Positions 22,101 to 35,585 of a stretch of DNA of 64,000 nucleotides are shown piece after piece (within the stretch, counting starts at the first letter, position 1; each line of letters starts with the position of its first letter). The stretch covers positions 6,577,464 to 6,641,463 of the forward strand of contig CM049320.1 of NCBI GenBank assembly GCA_026874595.1. The letters run 5' to 3'. The stretch is from Sipunculus nudus (Eukaryota > Annelida > Sipuncula > Golfingiida > Sipunculidae). The notes under the pieces are model-generated. The model had not been told where the DNA came from. It ran no database searches and saw only the letters and a program-made list of their open reading frames with translations. The translations under genes and the position numbers were made by a program.

Positions 22101-24364
22101 TCTGGTTTACTCCTCACCATAAAAATACAACCCTGAAAGTCTTCCTGACTGCTCACCAATTCAGTACATCCCTGACAGTCTGTATGGCACCTCACCATAA
22201 AAATACAACCCTGAAAATCTTGCTGACTGCTCACCAATACAATTCATCGCACAAAATCTGTAAGACACCTCACCATTACAATACAAACCAAACAGCTCTA
22301 GATAACTTTCACCCTTGCAATACAATCTAAAAAGTCTGGTTTACTCTTCAACATAAAAATACAACCCTGAAAGTCTTCCTGACTGCTCACCAATTCAGTA
22401 CATCCCTGACAGTCTGTATGGCACCTCACCATAAAAATACAACCCTGAAAATCTTGCTGACTGCTTACCAATACAATTCATCGCACAGAATATGTAAGAC
22501 ACCTCACCATTACAATACAAACCAAAAAGCTCTAGATACCTTTCAGTTGTCTGAATGTCTGGCTGGCTCCCCAAATGAAGAATACAACCCAGAACGTCTT
22601 GCTGACTACTCACCATTAAAATAAAATCCTGCAGTAAATCAGAATGACAACTAACTATTACATTAAAAACCTGAAAATCTGGCTGACTGCCCCCAAACAA
22701 AATACATCCAAGAAAGTCTGTAAGAAACGTGACCATAAAAATACAGCCCAGAAAGTTTTGCTGACTCCTAACCACTACAATACAACACAAGGAGTCTAAC
22801 TTCTCAACATAGCAATAGAACGCAGAAAGTCTAGCTGACACCTCAAACTAACAATAGAGCCGTGAAATTCTTGCATAAAAATACAAATCTGACTGCTCAT
22901 CAATACAATACATCCAGGAAATTCTGTATGACACCTCAAAATTGCAATACAAAACTTAAAGGTCTAGATAACTGCCCCCCTTACAATACAAACTAGAAAG
23001 TCTGTTTTACTTCTCTCCATTAAAATACAACCCTGAAAATGTGGCTGACTGCTCCCCAACAAAATACATCCCAGAGAGTCTGTATAAAACCTCACCATTT
23101 CAATACCACTCAACAAGTCTAGATGACACTTAACTGATACAATATAAAACACTTCTAACTGAATTCTAAACATTACAATACAACACAAAAAGTCTAGCTA
23201 ACTCTTCACCCTAACAAAAGAACCCTGAAAGTGTTGCTGACGGCTCAACAATACAATACATCCAGGAAAGTCTGTATGCCTCCTTACAACAACATGTCAG
23301 GTGTATAAATAGTCTGTATGACACCTTGCAATACAACCCATAAAGGTCTAGATAACTTTCACACTTACAATACAAACTAGAAAGTCTGGTTTACTCCTCA
23401 CCATAAAAATACAACCCTGAAAGTCTTCCTGACTGCTCACCAATTCAGTACATCCCTGACAGTCTGTATGGCACCTCACCATAAAAATACAACCCTGAAA
23501 ATCTTGCTGACTGCTCACCAATACAATTCATCGCACAAAATCTGTAAGACACCTCACCATTACAATACAAACCAAACAGCTCTAGATAACTTTCACCCTT
23601 GCAATACAATCTAGAAAGTCTGGTTTACTCTTCACCATAAAAATACAACCCTGAAAGTCTTCCTGACTGCTCACCAATTCAGTACATCCCTGACAGTCTG
23701 TATGGCACCTCACCATAAAAATACAACCCGGAAAATCTTGCTGACTGCTCACCAATACAATTCATCGCACAAAATCTGTAAGACACCTCACCATTACAAT
23801 ACAAACCAAAAAGCTCTAGATAACTTTCAGTTGTCTGAATGTCTGGCTGGCTCCTCATATCAAGAATACAACCCAGAATGTCTTGCTGACTTCTCACCAT
23901 TAAAATAAAAACCTGCAGTTAGTCAGAATGACAACTAACTATTACATTAAAAACCTGAAAATTTCGCTGACTGCTCCCAAACAAAATACATCAAAGAAAG
24001 TCTGTATGAAACCTGACCATAAAAATACAGCCCAGAATATTTCACTGACTCTTAACCACTACAATACAACGCAGAAAGTCTGCATGAAACCTCACCATAA
24101 AAATACAACCAAGGAAGTCTATATGACACCTAACTAATACAATACAAAACAAGTCTAATTGAATTGACACTTCACCTTAAAATACAACCCTGACATCTTG
24201 CTGACTGCTCACCAATGCAATACATCCAGGAAAGTCTGTATGACACCTAACGACAACAAGTTAGGTGTATAAATAGTCTGTATGACACCTTGCAATACAA
24301 CCCATAAAGGTCTAGATAACTTTCACACTTACAATACAAACTAGAAAGTCTGGGTTACTCCTCA
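18075..24364 (+). repeat. Macrosatellite copy 2 (~6.29 kb)
   Basis: Contains the end of minisatellite block 2, the module 19130-20725 and most of block 3. It is longer than copy 1 because of an internal tandem duplication of about 1.36 kb: sequence at about 21190-22550 is repeated at about 22550-23830. The start of copy 3 follows 6290 bp after its own start. Confidence 0.8.
19130..20725 (+). repeat. 1.6-kb module, macrosatellite copy 2
   Basis: Near-identical to 13950-15563; differences are scattered substitutions, a shorter poly-T near 19221 and a shorter (TA)n near 20370. It ends with copy 2 of the 0.33-kb repeat (20403-20725). No gene is seen. Confidence 0.75.
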
Positions 24365-25415
24365 CCATAAAAATACAACCCTGAAAGTCTTGCCGACTTC
24401 TCACCATTAAAATACAACCCTGCAGAAAGTCAGGCTGACAGCGAACTATTACATTAAAAATCTGAAAGTCTGACTGAATGCTCCCCAATAAAATACATCC
24501 CAGAAAGTCTGTATGACACGTCACCATAAAGATACAACTCTGAAAGTCTTTCTGGCTGCTCAAAACACAATACATCCCAGAAAGTCTATATTTCACCTCC
24601 CCTTAAAAATACAACCCCGAAAGTCCTGCTGACTGGTCACCATTACAATACAGCCCAAAAAGGTCTAGATAACTTTCACCCTTATAATACAACCTAGAAA
24701 GTCTGGCTGACTCCTCACCATGAAAATACAACCCAGAGGTCTGTTAGACTCCTCAACCTTACAATACAACTCATAAGGTCTAGCTAAATTCTCACTATTA
24801 CAATAAAATCCAAGAGTTTGGCTGAACTATTCACCATGGAAATACAATGCAGAAAGTCTGGCTGACTCCCAACACTAACAATACAACTCAGAAAGTCTGG
24901 ATGACTCCTCTCCATTAAAATACAAATTTGCAGAAAGTATGGATGACACCTCGCTAATACATTAATACTACATTATAACACTTATTTATATATTTTACTT
25001 TATTTACATCATATTTATACAGGGAACTAAGCCACTCAGCAAAAATCAAGCAGGTCTACTTTGGTGCCAGGTACAAATACATGCCTTTGGATAACCCCTC
25101 ACCTAAGAGTACAACGCAGATAGTATGGCAGATTCCGCACTATTACAATACAACCCAGTAAGTCTGACTGACTCCTCAATTAAAAGTGCAACCAGAATGT
25201 CTGGCTGACTCCTGTCCATGAAAATACGACCCAGGCGGTGTGTCAGACTCCTCAACATGAAAATACAACCCAGGAGGTCTGGATGACAAATCACCATTTC
25301 ATTAAACCCAGAGATCTGCTAGACTGCTCAGCCTTTCAATACAACCTAGAAAGTCTGGCTAACTCCTCACCTTTACAATACCAACCAGAAAGTCTGTCTG
25401 ACTCTTTCCCTATAC
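20750..25415 (+). repeat. Degenerate 39-bp minisatellite array, block 3
   Basis: Same family as blocks 1 and 2. It includes the 1.36-kb tandem duplication (about 21190-22550 and 22550-23830), each half carrying two 237-bp higher-order copies. The longest minus-strand frame (22395-22841, 148 codons) reads only as the 13-residue period and is rejected as a gene. Confidence 0.9.
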
Positions 25416-27340
25416 AACTCCTGTTTTTGTATCACTAGCAAGAAATATAGTTTTCTTACTGCTTTTCCTGGTACCTCTGACTGTGAATCACGAAAGCTGG
25501 CAATATTATTGTTTTTTTTTTCTGGAACCCCAGTCGTTGTGTAATATTTGCCCGTAACAAATTAGGTTCATAGCACGCGGGAATAATTTTTTACCTTATG
25601 GATCCGCGTGACAATAAGGTGTTTCACCGAAGAGCATCCATTGTGTCCAAGAGACAAAGGATATAAGATAAATTTCCATCATCTGGAGGAAAAGGAGGCC
25701 TTTGCCCTCCATTTTTATCAACAAAACATTTTAGAAATGTAATCTAAACCTTAATAGCATTATAGAATAACATCAAATAATATGTTTGACTGTCTGTACT
25801 TGTAACTTCTCTGAATTCATTAAGCTGAATCGGCAGTATTGATTAATTTGATTTGTTGTAACACTATAACGTCCAACGAAACTATAGATATTTCATTTTC
25901 TAACGTCTTAAAACTATAAACTACTTGATTTTTTTACTCCGGAACATATTATCAGGCAAAAAAATACAAATATAAATAACAACGTATCTATTCACTTTGA
26001 CCTTACAGGACATCGAGACTATACTAACGTGTCCATCGAAATATCAGAATACATGCTGAATGAGCCTTAATCCTTTCATATACCGTGTTTGTGAAGTCTC
26101 ACTCAGTAGTGGCATAACGCATAGGTTCATCTATTGTTCAGTATTGTATCCTCTTAACACAAAATATAGAAACGTTAATCCTAAAAAAAATTATTTTTGA
26201 CTTTTATGGTCAAGGAGTGATACCATATATATTTATAATATATTCACCTGTCATATCGACCATGAATGGTATGTCAAACAGATTGATAGAATCAGAAAAT
26301 TCATAATACTAAATCAAGTAATTACACTTCAAATAGAAAAAAAAACCTACATACTAGAAAGAAACAATATTAACTGAATTAAGATGATGTTAGACATTGC
26401 GTATAGTTCATGCTCAACAATATTGATTTTGCAAACCTCCCGCATTAGCCATGGAAACGTTTCTTTTGGGTAGAACCGGTTATGGTTAGTTAGCTTAAAT
26501 AAGACCATACGTTATTAAAAGCAAAGCAAAGTTTGTTATTTGTACCCTTATTATTTGACTTAAAATTATCAAGTGTTGATGACTGACCTGATCTGCCGAC
26601 CTCGCACACTTCAGCACGAAGGTTTTGCTACGGCCGAAAGAAAGTGTATGTGTGTGCGTGTATATTTAGCATCAATTTGCATAATATTAATATTCAATGA
26701 TTAGAGATCTCATCGATAACTATTGCTGCCTTCTAACGATAACTTACTGTATGTCTTTATTAGGTAGTGTCATAAAACGCGATACAATCTTATTCTGCGT
26801 AGGGAAGCTTTGGTATGAATGTAATGGAAAATGTGATCTTTATTGCTTTGCATTTTAAGAGTATCTAGACTATATCTTGGCCGCGACATATTGGTAATAC
26901 AGAGTCCTAGTCGCTTAGAGATAGACCATGGTTACACCCACATAATGCAAATACTAAAATAAATCATCAGCTAAAATCTGGCTGGTCTGCCATGTTGCCC
27001 AATACTGTACCTTTGGCTAACACCTCATTATAACTATACAACGCATAAAGTTTGGCTGATTCCGCACTATAACAGAACAAATAAGAAAGTCTCGCTGACT
27101 CCTCACCCTAACAATCCAACCCAGAGGAATGCTTGACTCCTCACCCTAACGATTTAACGCAGAACATCTGGCTTATTCTTCACCATAAAATTAAACTCAT
27201 AGGTCTGCTAGACTCCTCATCCTTACTATACAAACTAGAAATTCTTCACCATTTCAATACAATGCAGAATGCCTGACTGATTCCGCACCATTTGATTACA
27301 ACCAAGAAAGTCTGTCTGACTCCTCAATTAACAGTGCGAC
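24365..27340 (+). repeat. Macrosatellite copy 3 (truncated)
   Basis: Matches copy 2 from its start through the module 25420-26991 and then diverges into the 700-bp triplication. It is near-identical to copy 2 in the array part. The module part has more differences, including loss of the (TA)n and an 11-bp deletion near 25868. Confidence 0.75.
25420..26991 (+). repeat. 1.6-kb module, macrosatellite copy 3
   Basis: Third near-identical module, ending with copy 3 of the 0.33-kb repeat (26670-26991). It is slightly more diverged than copies 1 and 2 are from each other, with a TG/CG tract instead of (TA)n at 26643-26662. No gene is seen. Confidence 0.75.
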
Positions 27341-28615
27341 CCAGAAAGTTTGACTGACTCGTCACCATGAAAATACGTAACAGCAGTTCTGGCTGATTCT
27401 CACCATGAAAAAAAAAACAGAATGTCTGGATGACACCTCACCATTACAATACAATGCAGAACATCTGCTGATCGCTTACCATTACATACAACCCGGAAAG
27501 CCTGGTTGACGCCCCCCCCCCTCAATTACAATGAAACTAAAAAAATCTGGCTGACACCTCACCATTACAATATAACACAGAATGTCTTACTGATTCCTCA
27601 GGATAACGATTGTGAATTTATTTTATTTTATTAACATCCTATTTACCCAGGGTAATAAACAATCAGCTAAAATCTGACTGGTCTACCTTGGTGACAGGTA
27701 GCAATACTGTACCTTTGGCTCACACCTCATTATAACAATACAACGCATAAAGTTTGGCTGATTCCACACCATTACAGAACAAACAAGAAAGTCCCGCTGA
27801 CTCCTCACCCTAACAATACAACCCAGAGGAATGGTTGACTCCTCACCCTTACGATTTAACGCAGAACATCTGGCTTATTCTTCACCATAAAATTAAACTC
27901 ATAGGTCTGCTAGACTCCTCATCCTTACTATACAAACTAGAAATTCTTCACCATTTCAATACAATGCAGAATGCCTGACTGATTCCGCACCATTTGATTA
28001 CAACCAAGAAAGTCTGTCTGACTCCTCAATTAACAGTGCGACCCAGAAAGTTTGACTGACTCGTCACCATGAAAATACGTAACAGCAGTTCTGGCTGATT
28101 CTCACCATGAAAAAAAAACAGAATGTCTGGATGACACCTCACCATTACAATACAATGCAGAACATCTGCTGATCGCTTACCATTACATACAACCCGGAAA
28201 GTCTGGTTGACGCCCCCCCCCTCAATTACAATGAAACTAAAAAAATCTGGCTGACACCTCACCATTACAATATAACACAGAATGTCTTACTGATTCCTCA
28301 GGATAACGATTGTGAATTTATTTTATTTTATTAACATCCTATTTACCCAGGGTAATAAACAATCAGCTAAAATCTGACTGGTCTACCTTGGTGACAGGTA
28401 GCAATACTGTACCTTTGGCTCACACCTCATTATAACAATACAACGCATAAAGTTTGGCTGATTCCACACCATTACAGAACAAACAAGAAAGTCCCGCTGA
28501 CTCCTCACCCTAACAATACAACCCAGAGGAATGGTTGACTCCTCACCCTTACGATTTAACGCAGAACATCAGGCTTATTCCTCACCAAAAAATTAAACTC
28601 AGTGATCTGCTAGAC
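26992..28615 (+). repeat. 700-bp tandem triplication of minisatellite and interspersed repeat
   Basis: Landmark CACCTCATTATAACNATACAACGC recurs near 27020, 27724 and 28424, and TTGTGAATTTATTTTATTTT at 27610 and 28309, giving a ~700-bp period with a partial third unit. Each unit joins about fourteen 39-bp minisatellite units to a ~110-bp segment containing TTTACCCAGGGTAATAAAC and CAGCTAAAATCTGACTGGTC. The latter matches the end of the 0.33-kb repeat. Confidence 0.8.
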
Positions 28616-28617
28616 TT

Positions 28618-29875
28618 CTCCTAGTACCTCTGACTGTGAATCACGAAAGCTTGAAATATTTTTTTTTCTGGAACCCCAGTTTTTGTGTAATGTTTTGTCC
28701 GTAACTAACTAGGTTCTTAGCACGCGGGAATATTATTTTATATAATGGATCCGAGTGACAATAAGGTGTTTCACCGAAGAGCATCCATTGTGTCCAAGAG
28801 ACAAATGATATAAGATAAATTTCCATCATCTAGAAAAAAATGAGGCCTTTGCCCTCAATTTTTATCAGCAAAACATTTAAGAAATGTAATCTAAACCTTC
28901 TTAGCATCACAGATTAATATCAAATAATATGTTTAACTGCCTGTACTTGTAACTTCTCAGAATTCATTTAGGTGAAACGGCTTATTTGTAAATTTGTAGT
29001 ACTTTATAACACTGTAATATTCCTTACGTCCAACGAAACTATAAATATTTCACTTTCTGACCTCTTAAAGTATAAACTACTTTATTCTTTACTCCGGAAC
29101 ATATTACCAGACGAAAAATACACTATAATTAACAACGTATCTACTCGCCAGTGTTTAAGTTATTTATTATTATAATTAAAAATAATATATATATATATTT
29201 TCATATTCATGTTTTTATTCTATGGGACGTTTTTCCGAGGAAGAACGTTCAAACGTTCTTCTGACAAGAGACAAGAGCTTTGACATTCCAGGACATCGAG
29301 ATTATACTAGCGTGTCCATCGAACTATAAGAATACATGCTGAATGAGCCTTAATTCCTTACATGAACCGTGTTTGTGAAAGCCTCATCCAGCAGTGGCAT
29401 AACCTATAGGTTCTATTGTTCAATATTATATCCTGCACACACAGAATATAGAAAAGTTAATCCTACAGAAAAATTAATTTTTAACTTTTTATGGTCAAAG
29501 AGTGATATAATATATATTTATAATATATTCACATGTGATATCGACCATGAATGGTAAATCAAACAGATTGATAGAAAAAGAAAATTCATAATACTTAATC
29601 AAGTAATTACATTTCAAATAGGAAAAACTACAAACTAGAAAGAAACAATATTAACTGAATTAAGATGATTTTAGACATTGCGTACAATTCAAGCTCAACA
29701 ATCTTGATTTTGCAAACCTCCACATTAGCCATGGAATCGTTTCTTTTCGGTAGAATCGGTTATGATTCGTAAGCTAAATAAAGACCATAAGTTATTAAAG
29801 AAACAAAGCAAAATTTGCTGTATGTACAATTATTATTTGATTTAAAATATAAAGTGTTGATGACTGGCCTTTTCT
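28618..29875 (+). repeat. Fourth, diverged copy of the 1.6-kb module
   Basis: Aligns by eye with 13965-15115: CTGACTGTGAATCACGAAAG, ATAAGGTGTTTCACCGAAGA and ATCGACCATGAATGGTAAAT are all in order. It has many substitutions and an insertion near 29140-29290 containing TCCGAGGAAGAACGTTC. It lacks the 0.33-kb repeat at its end. It is clearly older than the three internal copies and marks the right edge of the macrosatellite. Confidence 0.75.
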
Positions 29876-31250
29876 GATGACTGGCACACCCGGCGAGAAG
29901 GTTCAGCATGTGGTCAGCCGTGATCTGTGCAGCTTAGGACCCAACAGTCGAAAGAAGACAATAACGGCACAATGGAAGGCCCCTCCATGGACGACTAAAT
30001 ACGCCGAGCACATGTTCATAAATGCCACTAATCTTTGTAAAACTACTGCCGCCGCTTATAGCAATGGCATCGACTTCATCATTTCATGTCAAAGATGCAA
30101 CATTTGACGAGAATTACAATATAATCATTTACTGTGAATGTGAGTGTCAGACGCTTTCAAATGCTGAAGACTATAGGCCTTTAGCCTAAAACTAATGACA
30201 ACATTATAGGTATTTCTTTGAATGGTCCCATATTATCGTTTGACGGCTAATATGACGACCTATGTACATATGTCAATCACAATTAGTCAAGTGCTGGTGG
30301 AACAATAAAAAATTGCTAGCAATAATATGACCTAGATATAGGCAATTTTCGAAATCACGAATATTCTCTTGGGTTGGAGATTATGCGAGATTTGGTGAGA
30401 CTTGCCGTTTTATCATATTAGGTTCTAAAATCAACGAAATGCTGACAACTACTTTTCTTTAGCTTTAAACGTTATCGAATTATAAGTATTTCTGGGAAAC
30501 CCGTAAATTCTCGTTTGACGGCAAACTGTGCAAGATTTGACGAGACTTGCAACTGGATTACTTAGAACTAAGGAAACGCCACCTGAAGCAAGAATCTAGA
30601 CCTCTCTAGCATAAAAAAGTTTTACCAAAAAATAGGTAACCATGGTAACAGAAGCATAAAGCCACATGTGCTCAGGAATAAGCCAGTGGATTCTAGTTTA
30701 AGTTGCGACAATAAAAAATCCCATATGTTAATTATTTTTTAGATATAGCACAAGATGGTATTTTACAGTGTTTCATGTAACACGTCCCCGTGTGGCCATT
30801 TCTGAAAATGTGAAACCTTGATTTCAAGATATTAGTAAATAACATATCAGCTTCAACAATAATGCTAAAAAATGGACCTGTAGACCGTATTTGATTAAAA
30901 CTCAAAAAATATCTTTTGACGAGAAATGTTGCAAGATTCTGTAAGACTAAAAATTGTATCATAAATAACTAAGTAAATACTACCTTATGCAAAACCTGAC
31001 CTCTCTTGTTTTAAAAATGTCAAAGTTAGAAAAAAAATAAAATTTTATGAACTTTTCCCCAAAAAAATAAATGTCCATGGTTACTGCAAAATGGAAATTA
31101 TTTTGCAGTGGCGGGAGCATCCATGGAGTGGCAAGTGAAATGAGCTACAGTTTGAGTGTCTGATCATACCATGATATGGGGAAAGAAAAGACGAACAAAA
31201 TGACCTAAGAATGAGGTTGATAGGACCATTTTTTACCAAGTAGTGAGGAA
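29876..31250. other. Non-coding stretch, no recognised gene
   Basis: A 76-codon plus-strand open frame at 29877-30107 is not recognisable. The rest is AT-rich, with scattered short repeated phrases such as GCAAGATTTG(A/G)CGAGACTTGC near 30420 and 30530. These point to an old dispersed repeat that also occurs near 32060 and 32820. Confidence 0.4.
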
Positions 31251-34200
31251 AATAAGGTTTCGTAGTTTTTTATGGCCTTGACTTTGACTTTGACCTGTTA
31301 TGACCAGAAACAATATGGCACCTAGAAAATTATTTTCAATCAAACCTGTAAGTTTTAAGGTGATTGTGGCAAAATTGTGGCGAGGAGAGTGCAGACAAGG
31401 AAGCAGACAGACAGACGAACAGACAGACAAAATGACACAAAGTCAACAGAGGTTGAGCATACTGTGATATGGGGAATCAAAAGACGAACAAAATAAGGTT
31501 AGAATGAGATTTATACGACATTTTTTGCCCAAGTTATGAGAAAGATAAAGTTTCGCCGTTTTTCAATGACCTTGACCTTTGACCTATTAAATAATACACG
31601 CACCGATTCAAGAATACTTTCCGATATTCAAAATATGTAAGTTACAGAGTGATTCATGCTAAACTGTGGCCGATAGAATGCGATATGTAAGACGTAAGAA
31701 CTAGCAAGAACAAATAATTGAGGACAAATGACAAACAGACAGACATACTGACTAAGTGACACATCTGTGATAACAGATGACTATATAATCTTACGGAGAA
31801 GGTTCAAAGAAACAGATTGAGCTTAAGTTAATTTAGAAAAGTTTATAGTATTGACGATATGGTCCAAAACATGACATGTTGTGGTGTTAATGGTGCAGCA
31901 CACATTAGTGGCCATATTCTAAAACTGAAAACAGAAATTTCCTAATATTAATGAACGACATAAAATATATCAGTTTCAAGACGATTCTTTCATACTTGTG
32001 GCGTCTAGGGTATCACAAAATGGTATATCAAAATATCTCGTTTGAGGAGATATTGTGCAAGATATGGCAAGACCTGCAATAAAATAGTGTAGTACTTATT
32101 AAAATCTACCAAATGCAAAAAATTAGACCTTTGTAGCTTTTAATTGACAAGGTTAGAAAGAAATAAGACCCTTTATTTTTGAATATCATGAAATTTTCCA
32201 AAAAAAATACGTCAACATGGTAACGGCAGATTTCGGTCATCTACATATCAGAGTAAAGGCAAAGGGATGACGAACAAAATGAGGTAAGGATGAGGTTCAT
32301 ACGACCAGTTTTACCAAATTATGAGGAAAATATGGTTTTTTGATGGCCTTGACTCTGACCTTTGACCAATTTTGACCAAAAACATCAGGGCAACTAAAAA
32401 TGTAAACTTATATCATCCCTGTAAGTTTCAAGGTGGTTGAGGCAAAATTGTGGCCAGGAAAGTGAGGACAAACAAATAGCCGGACAGACAGACAGACAAA
32501 CAAACATACGCAACTGACCAATATCCTTGCCAAAATCTTTGATTCACGCAAGCAACAAACCCACAAACAAATCCACAGACATGAGCAACTCACCAACATG
32601 CTCGCCGAAATTGAAGATTTACGGCAAGCATTAAACGGACAAACGGGAAAACGTACCTTCCGAAATCTCTTATTCCGATAAGCAATAAAGTATTTCTTGA
32701 TAAGGCGCTTTGAGGAATATGCGAACACATTGAATCAGTTTCAAAACGATTCCTGCAAACCTCTGGCCTTTAGGTCATCTTTCTGTGAAATCTCAGAAAT
32801 CTTATTTGACGAGAAAAATGGTGCGTGATTTGCCAAGATTTTAACTGGGTCACTGACAACTCACCATGGGCTACAAAATGCAATAATAGACCTCTTTAGA
32901 ATAAAAAGTGACACAGATAGAAGGACAAAACTACTAATTTTCAAGTTCTAATGTTTTAACCGAAAATAAGAGAAATCTGACAAGAGCGCACAAAGCCCCT
33001 TTGGCATAGAAATAAGCCCCTGGTTCTAAGTTTTTAGGTGTTTTAACATAAATGGCGATTAGTTTAATAGTTAATAGTAAAAGTTAAAAAACTTTTTTCC
33101 CCTCTGCAACCCCCCAATGGCAAATTCCAAAATAGAAAAAAGGAGATATTCTTGTGGTACATAGAAAATTTCAGTATCAAAACATCTGCTGGATATATAA
33201 AAAAAAAAGAAATTATGAAATTCTATGAATTCTCCCTAAAAATTGAATCACCATGGTAATAGCAGAATGAAGCAATTTTGAAGTGGCCATGCAGTAGCAA
33301 ATAAAAAGAGCCACAGTTTTATTGGTTTCGATTATTTATAACAAAATATGAAGATATAAGCCATTTTGGGGATCTTGATGACCCTGGCCTTGCCCTATAT
33401 CCGATAATTACTAAAAACCAAAGGCTTATAATCTGTTTGTTATATAATAATTATATAAATTTCAAAGAAATTGATTCAAACCTGTGGCCTGTAGAGTGCG
33501 GAAAAAGTACACTTACACACATCGTTACAGACATAAGAAACTGGACAACATATTTGCCGAAATATCTGATTCCGGCAAGCGATTAACTATTATGACCGGT
33601 GGCTAAGAAGAATGTGCGGACACGTTTGACAGCCAGGTAGCTTCCGTGGTAACCACTCTTAGCAACCCTGTTGGCCTAATTCATAGGCACGGACTAAAAT
33701 ATGCAGGGCCGGACTGAATGCGTGTTACTAATGGAAGGTACAATGGGAGTGCTTTATTTCCATGTCACGCCAAGAGTTTGTGTAGTTACTATTTTCATAC
33801 TAAATGCGTTCGTGCATGCATGCCTGCACGTCTAGATGCATGCATGTTTCCCCCGTTTACAAAGTTGTTAAAAAGTGTAAGGGCGGTGAAAAAATAAATT
33901 TTAAGAGGCCATGGGAACAATGGCCATTAAAAGCCGAATAAAAGGATGTACAGTTGATACAGCTAAGGTGTCCAGTTTTTGAGATATGGCTGAAAATAAT
34001 ACTATGTAGTGGTTACAGTGCACCGCCCCCTAGCGGTCATATTCCAAAAAGTGAAAAATTGATTCCGGCACGCAACAAACGCAACATACGCAACCAAAAA
34101 TATCCTTGCAGAAATCTTCGATATAAGGCATGCAACAAAAAGACGAATGGACATACCGAACTGGTCAATATGCTTGCCGAAATAGAAGATTTCCGGAAAG

Positions 34201-35585
34201 CAACAAACAAACAGACTTTACGACCAGAAGTCGAACCCTTGCTTGAAGGGGAAACGTGGAGGTTGAAGCAATAATCGCTGAGAATAATAACCAAATAGAA
34301 ATGAATATAATGATATGAGTCCATATCGGTATGACTTTTTTCTACAAATATATGTGGAAAATGCGATTTTGAAGTGATTTGAATACCTTGGCCTTTCACA
34401 AAACTCAAGACATACGGAGAAATTGTAGGCTGCAAACGTTTATGTCATACAACAAAGACGACAAACTTGACAACAACAAACGAACAGACAGACATACTGA
34501 TAAACTGACACAATATGGTTGATCCGACCATGATATCGGGTATGAAAAGACGAACAGCATGAGGTACGTTTTGATGTACGTTATGATCACTTATGGCAAA
34601 ATATGAGGAAATACCAATTTTAAGGATTTTGATTACCTTGACCATTGACATATGTTTACTAAATACAACAAACTTCTATACTTTGATGACATATTCTATA
34701 GTGATAAGTTTCATAGCAATTGCTTAAACAGTGTGGCCTGTAGTGTGCTAAATGTCAGACAGAACAACAAGGCCGTTGACAAATGTGACAACAACAGAGG
34801 AAGAGACAAACATACTGACACGCTCACATGAGGTCAAGGGTCTATATATGAAAATACCGTAATATGGAGAATGGATACACGAAATAAATTAGGTAAAGTG
34901 AAAGGGGATCCGACCATTTTTACCAAGTTATGAGGAAAATAATATTTCAAGGTTTTCGATGACCTTAAACTAGATTTTAACCGATATTAACAAAATCATA
35001 AGGCTACTAGAACTTTCGATTTTCAATTAACTGTTTAAGTTTAAAAGGGATTGCTACAAAATGTGGCCTGTTGAGAACAGACAAACAAATATTTAAACAG
35101 ACAAACAGACATATACAAGTTACAAACAAGCTTCCCAAATCCGAAGAGGTTCTTGCAAGCAACAAACATACGGAACCGACCAATCTGCTTTCCAAAATTA
35201 AAAAAAAACATTCGGGCAAGCAACAAACAGACATACAGAACAGACCAGCATGCATGCCGGTATCGAAGATATCCAGCAAGCAACAAACCAGAACATGAAA
35301 CGTCAGACCAAAGGACAAGCAGGCAGGAAAAATTTACAAGCTGGACGACAGGTTACAAGGCCTTAAAAATGAAGAATGCATAGACGAATAAAATGAGTTA
35401 TAGTTTGGGCTGGCAGGACTATTCTGGATAAAGTTATGACGAAAATAAAATTTAGAGATTTTCGGTGACTATGACTTTGTTCATTGACCGATGTCGATAA
35501 TAGAACCAATAAACCTGTTGCAGTTTTGACCTTTTATAAACTGAATAATTTTTAGGGCTTGAGAATTGTGGCCTGTAGAAAGAGA
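31250..35585. repeat. Cluster of at least eight degenerate interspersed-repeat copies
   Basis: A fixed order recurs: TGACCTTGACCTTTGACC or a variant, about 60-100 bp, then GTAAGTTTCAAGGTGATTG, then AAAATTGTGGCCTGTAGAGTG, then an ACAAACAGACAGACA-type tract. Copies are recognisable at about 31260, 31555, 32340, 33370, 34380, 34625, 34950 and 35460, all in one orientation and with heavy decay. The open frames here fall on the ACAGACAGACA tracts and are not genes. The family is not one I can name. Confidence 0.65.

Noticed and set aside
12564-25297. Many open frames of 60-148 codons on both strands of the minisatellite blocks
   Set aside because: They repeat a 13-residue period because the unit is 39 bp, lack consistent starts, and lie on both strands of the same DNA.
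12290-28615. A CRISPR-like array
   Set aside because: Units are contiguous and degenerate along their whole length with no constant repeat and variable spacer pattern, there are no cas genes, and the DNA is from an animal.
30732-35318. Cys/Val/Ser-rich minus-strand frames such as 32408-32728, 34405-34590 and 35007-35318
   Set aside because: They fall on degenerate ACAGACAGACA-type tracts of the interspersed repeat and have no family resemblance.
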